A stretch of 64,000 bases of DNA from Collybiopsis luxurians FD-317 M1 (taxonomy: Eukaryota; Basidiomycota; Agaricomycetes; Agaricales; Omphalotaceae): contig KN834759.1 in NCBI GenBank assembly GCA_000827265.1, forward strand, positions 477,666 to 541,665. Reading direction: 5' to 3'. The notes under the pieces are model-generated. The model ran no database searches. It worked only from the letters and a program-made list of their open reading frames with translations, and was not told the origin of the DNA. Positions within the stretch are counted from its first letter, which is position 1, and every line of letters starts with the position of its first letter. The translations under genes and the position numbers were made by a program. This document shows positions 32,300-44,388 of the stretch, piece after piece.

Positions 32300-35200
32300 T
32301 ATGTCCTCTGAACTAGCTATGGGTCTAAGACGTTGCATTCTTTTTGCGCTAGCAGCTGTTACTTTAGTTTATGCGGCTACCTTTGATGTAACAGTTCAAA
32401 CCATTGGACATGCCGTTCCTTTGACACTCTGTGAGTACTCTTGCCGGGTTTACTTTTTCGATTCGTGCTGAAGGTTGTCCAGATGGTTTGATGTTCGAGG
32501 TAGGGTTTGAAGGACTTTCAGCTGCTACGTTAAGCCTCACTGTTTAATTCTTTGATCTGTTTAGGACATCAATGTGGGTGCTCCAAGTCTCCTTGTCCTG
32601 TTCAATTTTACTGACGCGTTAATTTATTCAGCATGTAGGAGTCGTTCTCATGCTACTCGATAGTAGTTACTGATACGATTCTAATAGAGTGGAGATGGTG
32701 GTCTCTACGCTGAACGTGAGTTCTTTCCACCTAAAAGAGCTCTGCGCTCATTCATCTTCTTCAGTGATCATGAACCATGCTTTTCAACAAGTCACACCAG
32801 GTGAGCATGCACTTCTGGCATCCGACAGCCATTATAACTATTCCTGCGAGAACTTCCGCTGCACTCTAGGCTTGGGCTGCATTGGGCTCTACCTCTCACA
32901 TATCTGTAGTCAAGTCAAGCACACCAGTATCGTCCGCCTTGCCTAATGCCCTTTCTCTCGCTGTCACATCCAGCACTACTGGAACGGTCGGATTCACGAA
33001 CACGGGTTTCTTTGGTGAGTACGAGGCGTGATGCCTTTTCCTCCTCCACTGTGAAGCCTCATCTGGCCTTTCGCAGGTATTCCGGTCACCGCTGGCTGGA
33101 AATACGCCGGATCATTTTACTATCGCTTCCCTACCCCACCAGCAAATCGAGTTTCTGGAAGCTTCACCGTCGACCTCCGTTCAACTTCTGGAACGGTATT
33201 CACCAGCACGACAGTCCCGTTCACTTCCAGCGCGGGATGGAAGAAGGTTACTTTCAGCTTCACCCCGTCTTCAACCCAGACTTCTGTGTCCAACCTGTTT
33301 GCGCTTTCGGTCAATGCTGCGACCGTATCCGGCCTGACTATGGAATTTACCCTTATATCGCTGTTCCCGCCTACTTTCAACAACAGAGCGAACGGTTTTC
33401 GAATGGATCTATCGCAGGTGAATTTACGGAATGTATGCAAGGAAGCAGCGAAAGCTTACTTGAGATCGTCCAGGCTTTGCTGGATATGAAACCCGCGTTC
33501 TTCCGATTCCCCGGTGGTAACAGTACGTGCTCTACCTTTGTCTGTTCGCGATTTACTAAAATTTTTCCTGTTAAAGATTTGGAGGTGCGTACATAAGCAA
33601 CATTTCCAAGACCCTCAATACTAATTCAGTACGACAGGGGCAAACCGCTGCTCAACGCTGGGCATGAGAGAACACTGTGAATGATGTCGTGAATCGTCCT
33701 GGACGAGTCGGCGACTGGGTATACGGCGCTTTTATAACATTTCCGACATCTTTACTAACATCCATCAATCATTTACGGATATATCAACACTGACGGACTT
33801 GGCCTCTACGAATACCTGCAATGGATTGAGGATATGGGAATGGAGCCCATCATGGCTGTCTAAGCCGGTGAGTGTCATGGCCTCAATGTTTTAGCAAACT
33901 AGATCTAACGTCAAATCGATTGACAGGATACTCCCTCAATGGTCAATCCGTCGCTGCAGGAAGCCTCCAACAGTATATCACCGAGGCTATCAATCAGGTT
34001 GGCATTCCATATTGTATCGGAATTGAACTTGGGATATTAACGAATTCTGAAGATCAACTTTGTCATCGGTTCTGCCACTTCTAATGCTCAAGGTTAATCT
34101 TAAGCTCTTGACCTCTACTTTCATATCCTGAAATGACCTTCGTAGGCCAAATCCGTGCTGCTATGGGCTATCCGAATCCGTTCGCTTTGAACTACATCGA
34201 AATTGGCAATGAAGACTTTTTCTCTCCTACTACGTGCGCTAGAATCTCTTGATCTTATAACCGGTATTTATTCAGCGTACCTTTTCCAGATACGCTGACT
34301 ATCGCTGGGCCGACTTTTACAATGCACTCAGCGCCGAATTCCCGCAACTCAGTGAGCATTGTTGATACTCTTGCGTGACTTCTTTTAACCCGGTTACAGA
34401 TTTCATTGCTACAAGTGCTACGACTGAGAACGTACCGAGTCTTAGCCCTGCTCCGAAATTGTGGGATCTGCACATCTATTCCAACCCGGGTAAGATGAGC
34501 TTCCGGTGCCAAATTGTACTCGCTCTAATTATTTTTCTTATAGACTTCTTCATCAACGGCGCCTTCAACTTTGATATCCTCGCTCGTAATGGGCTCAAAT
34601 TCTTCCAGGTATATTGCAAGATCTTCCTTTCGTTCGATTCGGATGGTGATCTAGCTTCGATTTAGGGCGAATATGCTACCACGACTCAAAATAGCGGCGC
34701 TTCGTTGCAGTATCCGTTTATTGACGGTGTGTCAAATCCACGGTGGTGTAGTGGAAAAGACTCTAAACGAGTTTGCATAGGTTCTATCGCCGAAGCTGCT
34801 TACATGACCGGCTTCGACCGTAACTCGGACATTGTCTTTGCTGCGTCATATGCTCCCTTACTGAATGTAAGCTCTTCCTTTAATGGTTGTATGAGCTGCT
34901 CAATTACATCTCCTCTTCTCTCCAGCACGTGTCGAGCACCCAGTGGGTACGTTAACTCCATCTTTGACTTGTTACAGTCGCTGAACGTGCTGACAGACAC
35001 CTAATCTGATCACTTTCACGTACGAAAATTTGAACGATTTGCACGAATTTCGAGTGACGGTTGATTTACAGGCCCAACTCCGTTATCAAGTCGACCTCGT
35101 ACTATGTCCAACAGGTAACGCAATGTATTCAATACGTGGTATACAAAAACTTGATGTCGCATTTTCAATGCAGTTGTTCAGTCTCTATAAGGGAGATACC

Positions 35201-35617
35201 TACCTGACTTCCACCACCAACACCGCTAGCTCCCCGATCCAATGGAGTGCGACGAAGAACACAGCTGGTCCACAAGTGTTCTTAAAAGTATGTTTACTCG
35301 GATGTATTGTGTTTTCTCCTGATTCGAATGCGTATTTTCTCTTTCAGGTCATAAACACCGCTACAACTGCGAACACGGTCGTCTTCACCTTACCCTTCGG
35401 GACCATCTCCTCTGCCGGAACCGGTACAATTTTAACAGCGGCTTCGGGAACCCAGAATACACTTACGAACCCTAATGCTGCGGTGCCGAGGAACTTTACG
35501 TTCACGGCTGGGAAGACCATCACCTATAATGCTAGCCTCGGTACTGATTGTGTCTGCGCATTAAGAGAGGAGGTAGAGTGTAAAAAGCTATTTGTGAAAT
35601 TAGCTTTGTTAGTGTAA
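32300..35617 (+). pseudogene. GH51 alpha-L-arabinofuranosidase, with nonsense mutations
   Basis: GH51 enzymes release arabinose from arabinan and arabinoxylan outside the cell. The start at 32300, or at 32318, begins a signal peptide (CILFALAAVTLVYAATF). Many small exons then follow the family: YGLMFE, DIN, HSGDGGLYAE, GIPVTAGWKYAGSFYYRFPT, KPAFFRFPGGN, NRPGRVGDWG, GLGLYEYLQWIEDMGMEP, YSLNGQSVAAGSLQQYI, and the acid/base segment YIEIGNEDFF, then SIAEAAYMTGFDRNSDIVFA and the beta-sandwich tail. In-frame stops replace conserved residues: TAG at 32867-32869, TGA for Trp at 33665-33667 (RWA-stop-ENTV) and TAA for Trp in MAVWAG at 33861-33863. The upstream intron phase near 32800 is also off. No full-length enzyme can be made unless these are bypassed. 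Confidence 0.85.
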
Positions 35618-35749
35618 ATAGCGTGTATTTCCCTGCATCTTTGAGGGACACTGTGCGGTATCTAGCGATCAAATATTATACAGACTTTTCTTTTCTTTTC
35701 ATGTCCCTACGCTTCATCCGATCCCTCCATCCACTTATCCACTACCCTC

Positions 35750-37855
35750 TTAAACACTCAACTCAACCTTCTGCGCACCTCTAATCGCCTCCTGCGCCTT
35801 CTCATCCTTCAACGCCGGCTCCACCCAGTCCTTCAAAAACGCATCCACCTGCTCCGGCGCCCTCCCCACAAAACTGTTCGGGTCCAACAGCGCCTCCAAC
35901 TGTCCTTGAATCGGATCAAAATACCCATCCCTCTTCACCCTCTCAATCAAATCATTCTCCAATCCAAGCTGCTTGACCTGGTGCGCAGCTTCGTGCGAAA
36001 GGACACGAATCTTTTCGTGAGCCTCTTGGCGGTCGCCGCCGGCTTTGACGAGGGCCATGATGATGTTTTCGGTCGCCATGAAGGGGAGCTCTTGCGCGAT
36101 GCGTCGGGCGATGACTTTGGGGTAGACGACGAGGCCTTCGGAGATGTTCTGTAGGGTGGAGAGGACGATGTCGGCAGTGAGAAAGGCTTCGGGGAGGGTA
36201 ATTCGACGATTGGCGCTGAGGTAAGGGGAAAAAATCAGAACGAACGACTCGGGAGTTTTGCGTATGGAGCAACTAACCTGTCATCCAACGTTCTCTCAAA
36301 CCACTGCACGCTCGAAGTCATCAACGCATTTTGATGAAGGACCATCAGGTGTCTGGCAAGACTGCACACACGTTCAGATCGCATTGGGTTGCGTTTGTAC
36401 GCCATGGCCGAAGAGCCGATCTGTGTGGATTCGAATGGTTCTTCGATTTCCTGTAAAGAAATGGGATGTAATTTGGGATTGGGAGTTGGAATATACATAT
36501 GCCAAAACTGACCTTGAGGTTCGCCAAGAGCCGTATATCTGTGGCGATTTTGTGTGCGGTGGCACCGAGAGATGCCAGAGGTGCCAGAACGTCGATGTCG
36601 ATCTTTCGAGAGTAGGTTTGGGAGGTCACGGGATATGCGTAGTCGAATCCCGAGAGCTTGGTTACGAGTCTGTCGAGCTCTACGACCTGATATTATTTGG
36701 GTAAATCACAGTCCCCCGACTATTATTTGACAGGTGAACAAAAAAAACTCGCCTTCTCATGGTCCCCGTCGAACAAAGCGAGAAAGCTAGCTTGGGTACC
36801 GGTGGTACCTTTTACACCACGGAAACCGATATCTTCCCTTGCGCGTTTGATGTTCCGTAGGTCCCAGAGCAATTCCTATTCCAATCATTGAAATTTGGTT
36901 AGCAAAACCAGGCTCGGACACGCCCAAACACAGAACTCTATATTCTTTATGGTACAGACCTGAATCCACAATGTAGCGCGTTTACCCACTGTCGTCAATT
37001 GTGCAGGTTGAAAATGCGTGAAGCCTAGCGTCGGAAGGTCCCGATACTGCGCTGCGAACGCGGATAGACGCGAGATTAAAACATATAGAGAGCCGATGAG
37101 GTGGTCCAATCCATCTCGTAGAAAGATGAGGTCGGCGTTGCTGAGCGAATGAACAATCAAATGACCGAATGATGAACGAACGAATGAACGAATGAATGAT
37201 GTAAAGGCTTAAATCAGAATTCAGAATAATAGAGTTAAGGTTCTGCGTACTCGGTAACATAACACGACGTAGCACCCAGACTTTGAAATAAAGATATGAG
37301 TCAATATTCCAAACAATAACGGGTACGGTGGAACACATACTGAATAATCCCCGCAGCAGCAGGTGCGACCGTGCCAAACGTATGAACATGAGCCATAACA
37401 TCGTGTCTCCGTTTTTTCTCTTCCTTTGCAGCAATATCGAATTGTTCTGGAGTTAAATGCTAGACGCACGGGTTCTAATTAGCACACAGACCCTCATCTT
37501 TCGCTGAGCCACGCACCAGATTATCTTTCATCTGTGATATAGCTTCATCGGAAATCGGCAATCCCAATTCCTTTTCCGCGATAGCTAGGTTCAGCCAGAG
37601 TTTTCTCCATGTATAAAAACGATTCTAGGCGAGAACATTATTAGGATCTCATCAAAGGAAACCAATCAGAAAATCTTACAGAGGGTGAAAACAAATGAGC
37701 CATTTCTTTACTGGCATAGCGACTAATATGCATTCAATAAAAAAACAAATAATTCCAGTTGAGTGAGTCGACTTTTGTCAATAGCGAGAAACAAAAAAGA
37801 GTTTCAGAACCTATTACCTGGAGAGAGGCGTCTGGTATGTGTCGAAGGCTTCCAT
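35750..37855 (-). CDS. ADE13: Adenylosuccinate lyase
   Basis: This tetrameric cytosolic enzyme works twice in purine synthesis, cleaving SAICAR to AICAR and adenylosuccinate to AMP. The start is ATG 37855 ([20 protein letters not shown]), and about ten short introns separate the exons. Recognisable parts include the N-terminal [40 protein letters not shown] with [20 protein letters not shown] (catalytic His region), the superfamily signature [15 protein letters not shown] around the flexible catalytic loop, and the C-terminal [20 protein letters not shown] to the stop at 35752-35750. No break was found. It is a housekeeping gene and separates the GH51 relic from the next accessory block. Confidence 0.95.
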
Positions 37856-39229
37856 ATTTTGATTAGGAATGAGACTTGAAGTTGAATAAACAGCTGGTGG
37901 TGGTCTCGAACAAAGAGATGGTGGCGCTGGCGAAAAAAAGAACTCAATCCGATATCGGATCTCTTCGGCCCGCTTAGTTTGAATAGTGACCCGGTCTTGA
38001 CCCGGTCCGCTCAATGTTATTCGCACGCAGTCAAGCTGGAGGTCACTCATTCTGGCAATTACTGTGCGACTGCAATACCTCACCGATCTTTCAATGATTC
38101 TTTTGTCTGTGCAGTGAGGATCCCCAATCACAGTGAAGCTAAGCACAGCCTGCCTGCACATCACTCTGCTTGTGTGCAAGGCCCGCTCCTGGTACTTATT
38201 CCATGTCGCGAAAGTGTACTTTGATGAGATCAGGACAAGCAATACTACGAGACATTGTACTCAGCCTGTTTATGCAGGTTTAATAAGGATCCGTCGATAG
38301 ATAAGCGGGCGGATCCTGTGATTATCTGGGTGGGGAGTTTGAAATTCTCGTCACAAACATTACCATCTGCGCAAGAGCTAGCCTTGGGCTCAGGAAAATA
38401 ACCAAGTATGTACGGAGATGTTACAGATATCACCCTACCCCATGAAAGCTCTTGTAAATCAAGATTCTACAAAGATTTTGCTCAGTAGTACATTTAGCGG
38501 CATGAGCAGGAATGCCGAAGAGCCAACAGTTGTCAACTTGCATCCACCGTGACCTAGATAATCACAAAATCTGCCAGTCTCACCATGAGAATAATGGTCA
38601 GCTTCAGGATCGTTATGATCCTTCTGGTAAACAAGCAAAGTCTCAGTGTATCTTAAAGCCGCTGGCTAGAAGGTGAAGGGCTCAAGTGATCCACATAGAG
38701 ACCCTTTCTGCCTGAGTAACGCTGAACTAAGTCTCAGTTCCAGCATGCAAGCAAAGTCTTGGCCACAGGTGACTAGTGGTCCCTTCATGGCAGTATCAAG
38801 AGGAGGGCAAGATTCAGATCGAGGATATGAATGCTGCCACGCGAGAGAACAAGGTCCAGAAGATTCTATGATGGCCATCCCAGCCGAAATAAAGCCGAAC
38901 AGCTCAGCTTGTGCGACTAAAACAGCTACAATTGAATATACCACAAAAACACACTGCTACGCACTCAAAAGTTTTCCGGTCGTGAAGGTCGTCAGGTGGG
39001 ATGAAGGAAGGAAAATAATCATACGCGCCGAACCCAGTAGCTTGCCATCTGGGCTGCCGATGGGCCTTGCCTCGACTTCCTAAAATGGAGATCTTCCCTC
39101 GTGAGAATCGTATCCCCGATCTGAATCTTGCCCTCCTGTAGTTGTCATTCTCTATTATCCGCTAAGTACATCAGAGACTCCCTGAACTTTCTTACACTCA
39201 TTTCTGAGCTCAAAATCAAAATGGAGGAA
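37856..39229. other. Intergenic with a dispersed repeat, no gene recognised
   Basis: Contains the promoter of ADE13 at the left and the second copy of the dispersed repeat. A 136-codon frame at 38673-39083 has no recognisable motif and is probably chance. Confidence 0.45.
38365..38550 (+). repeat. Dispersed repeat, copy 2
   Basis: Shares ordered words with 29430-29660: CCATCTGCGCAAGAGCTAGC, TATGTACGG, TGTTACAGATA and GGAATGCCGAAGAGCCAACA. Clearly diverged. Confidence 0.6.
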
Positions 39230-41203
39230 AGGGCTGGCCAATGTAAGATATTCATTCACGATTTCTCATGGACATCTCAATCAATAAGGTGATTGTAATG
39301 CCTCATCCAGATGCTGCCACGCTGCCCAGTGCAACCAATGTCAGAATACAAGGATCACCAACCTTCAATACTGCAGGGAGAGATGTTCATCATCAAGTTG
39401 TTCACCAATACTATGGTAAAATCTCAACAATATTGCTACACTAAAGCATTGACAATCTCCTCAACAGACAGGAGTGACACTGATGTTGACACTCTGAAGA
39501 GATTAAAGGAAAGACTCAGTCCAATTATTAATCCAGTTAAGAAACGCAACAGCTGCATGAAAGGAACCTGTGTCAATTTGATACAAGACCTGTATGAATG
39601 GGTGCTCATGTCAAACGGCCATATGGCCTGGATTCATGGGTTGGCAGGAAGTGGGAAAAGTGCAATAGCAGTTTCTCTTGCTGCAAAACTCCGAGAAAAT
39701 AATAATCAAGTTACCTTGGCACTAACCTTTCACTGTGTTAAAATCAAGAAATAAGTATTACTTCTTTGCTTGTGCCAACTATTTGCTATCACTTGGCAAA
39801 AATTCATGCAGAATATGCAATAGCTTTGCTAGGCATATTTCAGAAAGATATTTCCTTGCATGCAGAAAGCATACCTCTGGAGGAGCAGCTATCTACCTTT
39901 TTGGAACCTCTGTATGCAATTAGTTCACCAAAGCTGAGTGTTATCATTATTGATGGACTAGATGAATGGGGCAACCAAAATGAGCAGCACATGGTCCTCA
40001 AATTACTGCAAGTTCATTCGAATCATATCAAATGGATTCAAGTAATAGTCACAAGCCACCCGTATAGTGAAATTGATGATGAGCTAAGAGCAGGTTCAGT
40101 CATTTGACTTGACTACTAGATACACTGCATCCGGAGATATTAAGACATTCCTAGGGCAAAGATCGGAGAATTAACCAGTTTCAACAAGCTCTATGACAAA
40201 CTGGTATCCAAGGCCAATGGCCTTTTCATTTGGGCTGTCACTGCAGTAGAATATATAGAATCAGGATTTGATACACTGGCAAATATTCAGCATGTCTTGC
40301 ATTTGGAAAAGCATGTCGCCGACATGGAAGAGCCATTACGAGTCTGGAATGAAATGGAGGAAACTCATTGTTATGGTCAGATTTTCATGGGGGCTTATGC
40401 CGTATCAGTCCCGTTTTAGTAACCAAATTGTCCATAGATGGTCAATAGCGCTTATTTCTTGATTCTTTGATTTCATCAAATTTTTTTTCACATCTCTTTC
40501 AGTCTCTATTTTTGGACCTTTCCTTTGTACTTGAATGCACAGGCACTTTACAGCACTAGGATTCCATGCAATATCCATCCTTCAGGACTTGTACCTGCCA
40601 CGCGCACAGCGCAATGGCCCACTTTCACACATATACTGGATTATACAGATTGTACAGAGATGTCATAACACAGTACTTCAGTGATAAACAGAGGCAAAAT
40701 TACTTTCAGTCAATTGTAGGCACAATAGTAGTAGCATGTGAGCCTTTAGCAATTGACACTTTAGCAAACATGTTGAACTTACAAGCCAACATAATTGAAA
40801 TGTACTTAAAAGATTAAAGGCATTGTTGTATGAACATAGTGGAAAAGTCTACTATCATTTGTCATTGGCAGAGTTCCTATCCTCTGACAAATGCCCAAAT
40901 GAGTTCAAGATCCAAGGAAATATGCAGCATCAGAAATTGGCAAACATTTGCATGCAGATTTTGTTCAAGGGGCTTTTGCATGTTGATGGTGGGTTTATGC
41001 CAGAGCTAAAACATCAGCAAATCTTCTCGAATGAACAGGCAATTTTCTATCTGGGAAAGTGCATGTTTCATTGGGCAGCCATGCTGAGGACTGCGAAATA
41101 TATTCATGAGGCAGTGATTGTTTGGAATGAAAGGATTGGAGCCACGGAACCAGATGACAGTACAGACAGTGAGGGTAGATATTCAGACACAGACAGTTTT
41201 TAA
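39230..41203 (+). pseudogene. NACHT-type NTPase (fungal NLR-like), broken
   Basis: An NLR-type N-terminal linker is seen as FNTAGRDVHHQVVHQYYG near 39360. After an intron the NACHT domain begins: LYEWVLMSNGHMAWIHGLAG with Walker A GLAGSGKSA at 39645, then LLVPTICYHLAKIHAEYAIA and Walker B LSVIIIDGLDEWG at 39940-39970. Helical post-NACHT segments follow (NGLFIWAVTAVEYIESGFDT; YRDVITQYFSDKQRQNYFQS), and IYHL-like YYHLSLAEFLSSDKCP near 40855. It needs frame changes at about 39745, 40108, 40400 and 40815, so it is a pseudogene. About 180 bp of unrelated sequence separates the parts at 40440-40620. No C-terminal WD or TPR repeats are present; the tail is acidic and ends in TDSEGRYSDTDSF. Such NTPases act in fungal non-self recognition. 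Confidence 0.75.
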
Positions 41204-41517
41204 TTCCTTATACCTCCTGCTACCTAGTCACATCGAATATGGGTGTATCTAGGCTTGCTAACATCTCTGCTATGGCCACAGCAGTCTACCAGGTGATAAC
41301 TCTGTGGTTGTAGTACGAGACCGGTGGCTTCCTTTATGGGACCACCACTGAAGACAGTGGCGCCGTGTATATTACTATTATTATTAGAGTATATACATGT
41401 GCGATAGGTCAGAGAACAAAGGTTTAGCAGGAAACTTCATCTCTGATCATGGCCTAGAGAGCACCTGGATTGCGTCATCCTCCGAATCACAGTTGAACAG
41501 ACTGACGAATGCATCAT
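41204..41517. other. Intergenic, no gene seen
   Basis: Short AT-rich spacer between convergent accessory genes, with a short ATT trinucleotide run near 41372. Confidence 0.5.
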
Positions 41518-43159
41518 CTAATGAAAAAAATTAAAGTGAGGCTGGTGAGGCAACATTTGAAACATACTGTGTCGGAAGCCCAAATCTAATTGAAGATGGT
41601 AGAATTTGAACTTTGGCTTCGTCTGCGGAGTGTCCAGATCTTCAGGAAGTTTGTATGGGATATCCTTTGGCATGACAATGGTAAAGCAGACCGACTCCAC
41701 CTCAGCCGCGTGGAAGCACTTCTGCAATGCAAGCAAACTGTCTTTCTTCAACTTATAGTCTTTCCTTACAGTGAACTGCAGACCATGACCAATGTTGTCG
41801 ACATAGCAAAAGGCATCCCAGGCAGAGTTGGTTTTCTGCTCCGGAATGTAGAAAAGGCTACGATCCTTCGTGGCATCATCATTTATTTTATTGTCAAAAT
41901 AGCGAACAAGCATTAATGGCAGTTCCAGGTGCTTGCATTCCGGCATCCAGGATTTTTTTGCCTTCTGATCAGGACATTGTAGCAACTCAAGGGTGCCAGT
42001 GAAGCCGCTGGCTAGCCGTTCAATGGCCATTATCTCAAAGAGCTGGCCAAGAGAAGGTGCCAAAGCCGGCGAAAGGTGGAACAACCAAAAAAAAGTTTGG
42101 CGGTCCTGCAAGCCTTTTGATTGAGACACTTTGAGGAGTAGCCACATTATTGTGTGAGAATGGATACAGTATTTCATAACCGCAGTGTTGGAATCTGAGG
42201 AGAATGTTCATGGGAGAAAGAGCTGCTGAGGTCAGGCTGGGTAAGCAGCTGTATCATTTCTGCAGCTGAGAGGTTGAAAACAGTCGTATGCAGGTTATCA
42301 TCGTATTGAGAGATAGCACTCTCCCCGCCACCTCGCCAAAGGAGCTTGCTTCCGAGGCAAAGGTTAGGGCCAAAATCAGTCCAGATCTCTGCTAGCCTGA
42401 GCTCAAAATCTTCGACGTCGATGTCACTCTGACATTTCCATCTACTCTTGGTTCAGTTTGACTCACAAATCGTACAGCAAAAAACTTACACATTCATTGC
42501 TTCTTCGAAGCTGGGAATTTTGGCAATTATCATTTTTGTCTTGTAGTTTTGCTTATCAAGGTGACGGTATTTAGTGGAATCCAGAGAGGACACCAACACG
42601 GGAATTGTACAGCGAGACAGCCAGAACCTGGTAGGAACTGGGTTAAGATCTGAGTCAACAAGGGCATAAGTTGGATCAAGTTCATTGAATGGTCCGACAT
42701 CCTTGGAGTTGCCATTTACTTGATACGCACCGGTCTCATTGAAAAAATAGGTCAACCCCTTATGATAGAATGTTGGTAGCTGTTGGGAGAGCCGTAGGAC
42801 AAGCAGATAGACAAGAAACGTGGACTTTCCTGAAAGAACACATAAGTCATAGTAAGTGCTGCCAATCGATCTAGATCAAGAGAGGAAGCTGACATACCAA
42901 TGCCTGGGTTGCCTAGCAGCGAACACCTGTGCGCACAGTTGGTCACTGCACGAGTTACTTCTTCCTCAATCCTGTGATAATCCTCCATCACCCAAAGAGA
43001 CAATTCCAGGAAAAGATCCTCGTGAACCATTATGATCCTGCCATTGGAACTTTTTTGCAGCGGGACTCCCCAATGTTTCAACCACACCCTTTGAAATAAG
43101 GGATTTGCCTGAAAGAAAGGATTTCTCGGTTTGGGATATTCTGGGTGTTGTGTTGGCAT
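41518..43159 (-). CDS. Crinkler-like P-loop NTPase protein
   Basis: From 43159 the protein reads NPLFQRVWLKHWGVP, EDLFLELSLWVMEDYHRIEE and a Walker A GNPGIGKST that is split by an intron (42897-42830). It then continues FLVYLLVLRLSQQLPTFYHK and YALVDSDLNPVPTRFWLSRC. After another intron from about 42487 comes FELRLAEIWTDFGPNLCLGS and WRGGGESAISQYDDNL. The last part, to 41518, reads NSAWDAFCYVDNIGHGLQFT and VRKDYKLKKDSL, similar in style to the nuclease-like C-terminal half of fungal and oomycete Crinklers. The link near 42185 needs an intron or frameshift that I could not resolve. The start at 43159 or slightly upstream is uncertain. The family placement rests on the P-loop and overall layout. 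Confidence 0.55.
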
Positions 43160-43455
43160 TCTGAAGATGGTGGTAGTAGGTAAAGGTTGAGATGGCCATT
43201 TTCATGCAATGGCTGTATCTCCTAGGTGAGTACTCTTTTTATTGTATTTTCTTCTTATTCTAAGTAATAGTGGAGTTATCCTTACTAGGTTCCTTTCCTG
43301 ACATCCTATTCTTCCCCAGGCGTGCTGACGTTCAATCCCAACATATGCCTTCATCCAATGGAGGATCCTTGATCCTCAGAGTTTAACTCTGTTCAGAGGC
43401 GGTATCTATGGGCATGGATTGTCTCATAATGCCAAATGATTTCATTCCACCATCA

Positions 43456-43916
43456 GTTTCATCGCCGACACCGGCCTGAAAGATGTGACCGATCTAGTGC
43501 ACAAGTACAATCAACTTATGAAAGATTTTTCTCTGAACGAACTGCTCTCTGCTACTGACCTGGACAAAATCCAAGAATCTTTAATCCTCATCCTCTCCTC
43601 CCTGACCCAAAAGCGCCGTTTATCCCCCTACCCCATCCATCGTGCCTTGCCTCTGGTCAAAACCATCTTGCGCGACTTTAACAACATCCTCCTCTGTATT
43701 CTCACCTCTGTCCACCTGGCTTACATCCCCTACGAAATGTTCAAATCTCTCTTGTCCCAAACCACCAACATTTTTTGTGTCTGGGATGATCAAGTAAAGG
43801 AATTCACCAACATTGCTAGGGAGGTGACCAGGGAGAGATCCAAGAGGTTCATTCCCCTAAGGGTTGTCCCTGCACATGCAAAGCTGCAGGAACGTATTCG
43901 CTACTTGCCATCATGA
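43456..43916 (+). pseudogene. Fragment of cytoplasmic dynein heavy chain
   Basis: The frame SFIADTGLKDVTDLVHKYNQ, LMKDFSLNELLSATDLDKIQ, RLSPYPIHRALPLVKTILRD, then VWDDQVKEFTNIAREVTRER matches the N-terminal tail region of the dynein heavy chain, a protein of over 4000 residues. Only about 150 residues are present, uninterrupted, and the reading ends at TGA 43914-43916 just after KLQERIRYL. No other dynein sequence lies on either side. It is a captured fragment of an essential gene, placed head-to-head with the Crinkler-like gene. Whether it is expressed, perhaps joined to upstream exons near 43205, is not known. Confidence 0.8.
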
Positions 43917-44388
43917 TGGCCCCAACCAAAGGGGATTTCACAATGCCAGCGGCACAGAAAGCCAGAGGTTTTCTGGAGATTCGGAACAAAAAGTTCGCAT
44001 TTTTTACAATGAGGCTTGTTAAAATAATATTGCTGAGGTTATTCGAAGATTATCCTTAAACTGAGGATATGTTGAGGTTATGGTAAGGTTATTTTAACTT
44101 ACAAATATTCTCACCATAGTTGTTGCAATGTCATTCTAAAAAGCCTTGTTGCAAAAAATGTGAGAATTTTGTTCTGAAACTCCATAAAACCTTCAGCTTT
44201 CTGCCCAACAGGTATTGTGAATTCCCCGCAGTGAGGCCTAGTCTGGACTAGTCTAAATTAGGTAAGATACTTGTGAGATACTTGTGAGATACTATTAGAC
44301 TTGTTCATGGGCTTTGTTTTCAAGCTCTAGGGACAAGAAAATGCAAGTTGTACTTTGGGTCATAAGGACCCCTGGACCCCCCCCCCCC
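43917..44388. other. Non-coding flank, ending in a poly-C tract
   Basis: AT-rich, with repeated GAGGTTAT-like words near 44030-44095 and two copies of GATACTTGTGA near 44265-44285. No gene. Confidence 0.5.
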
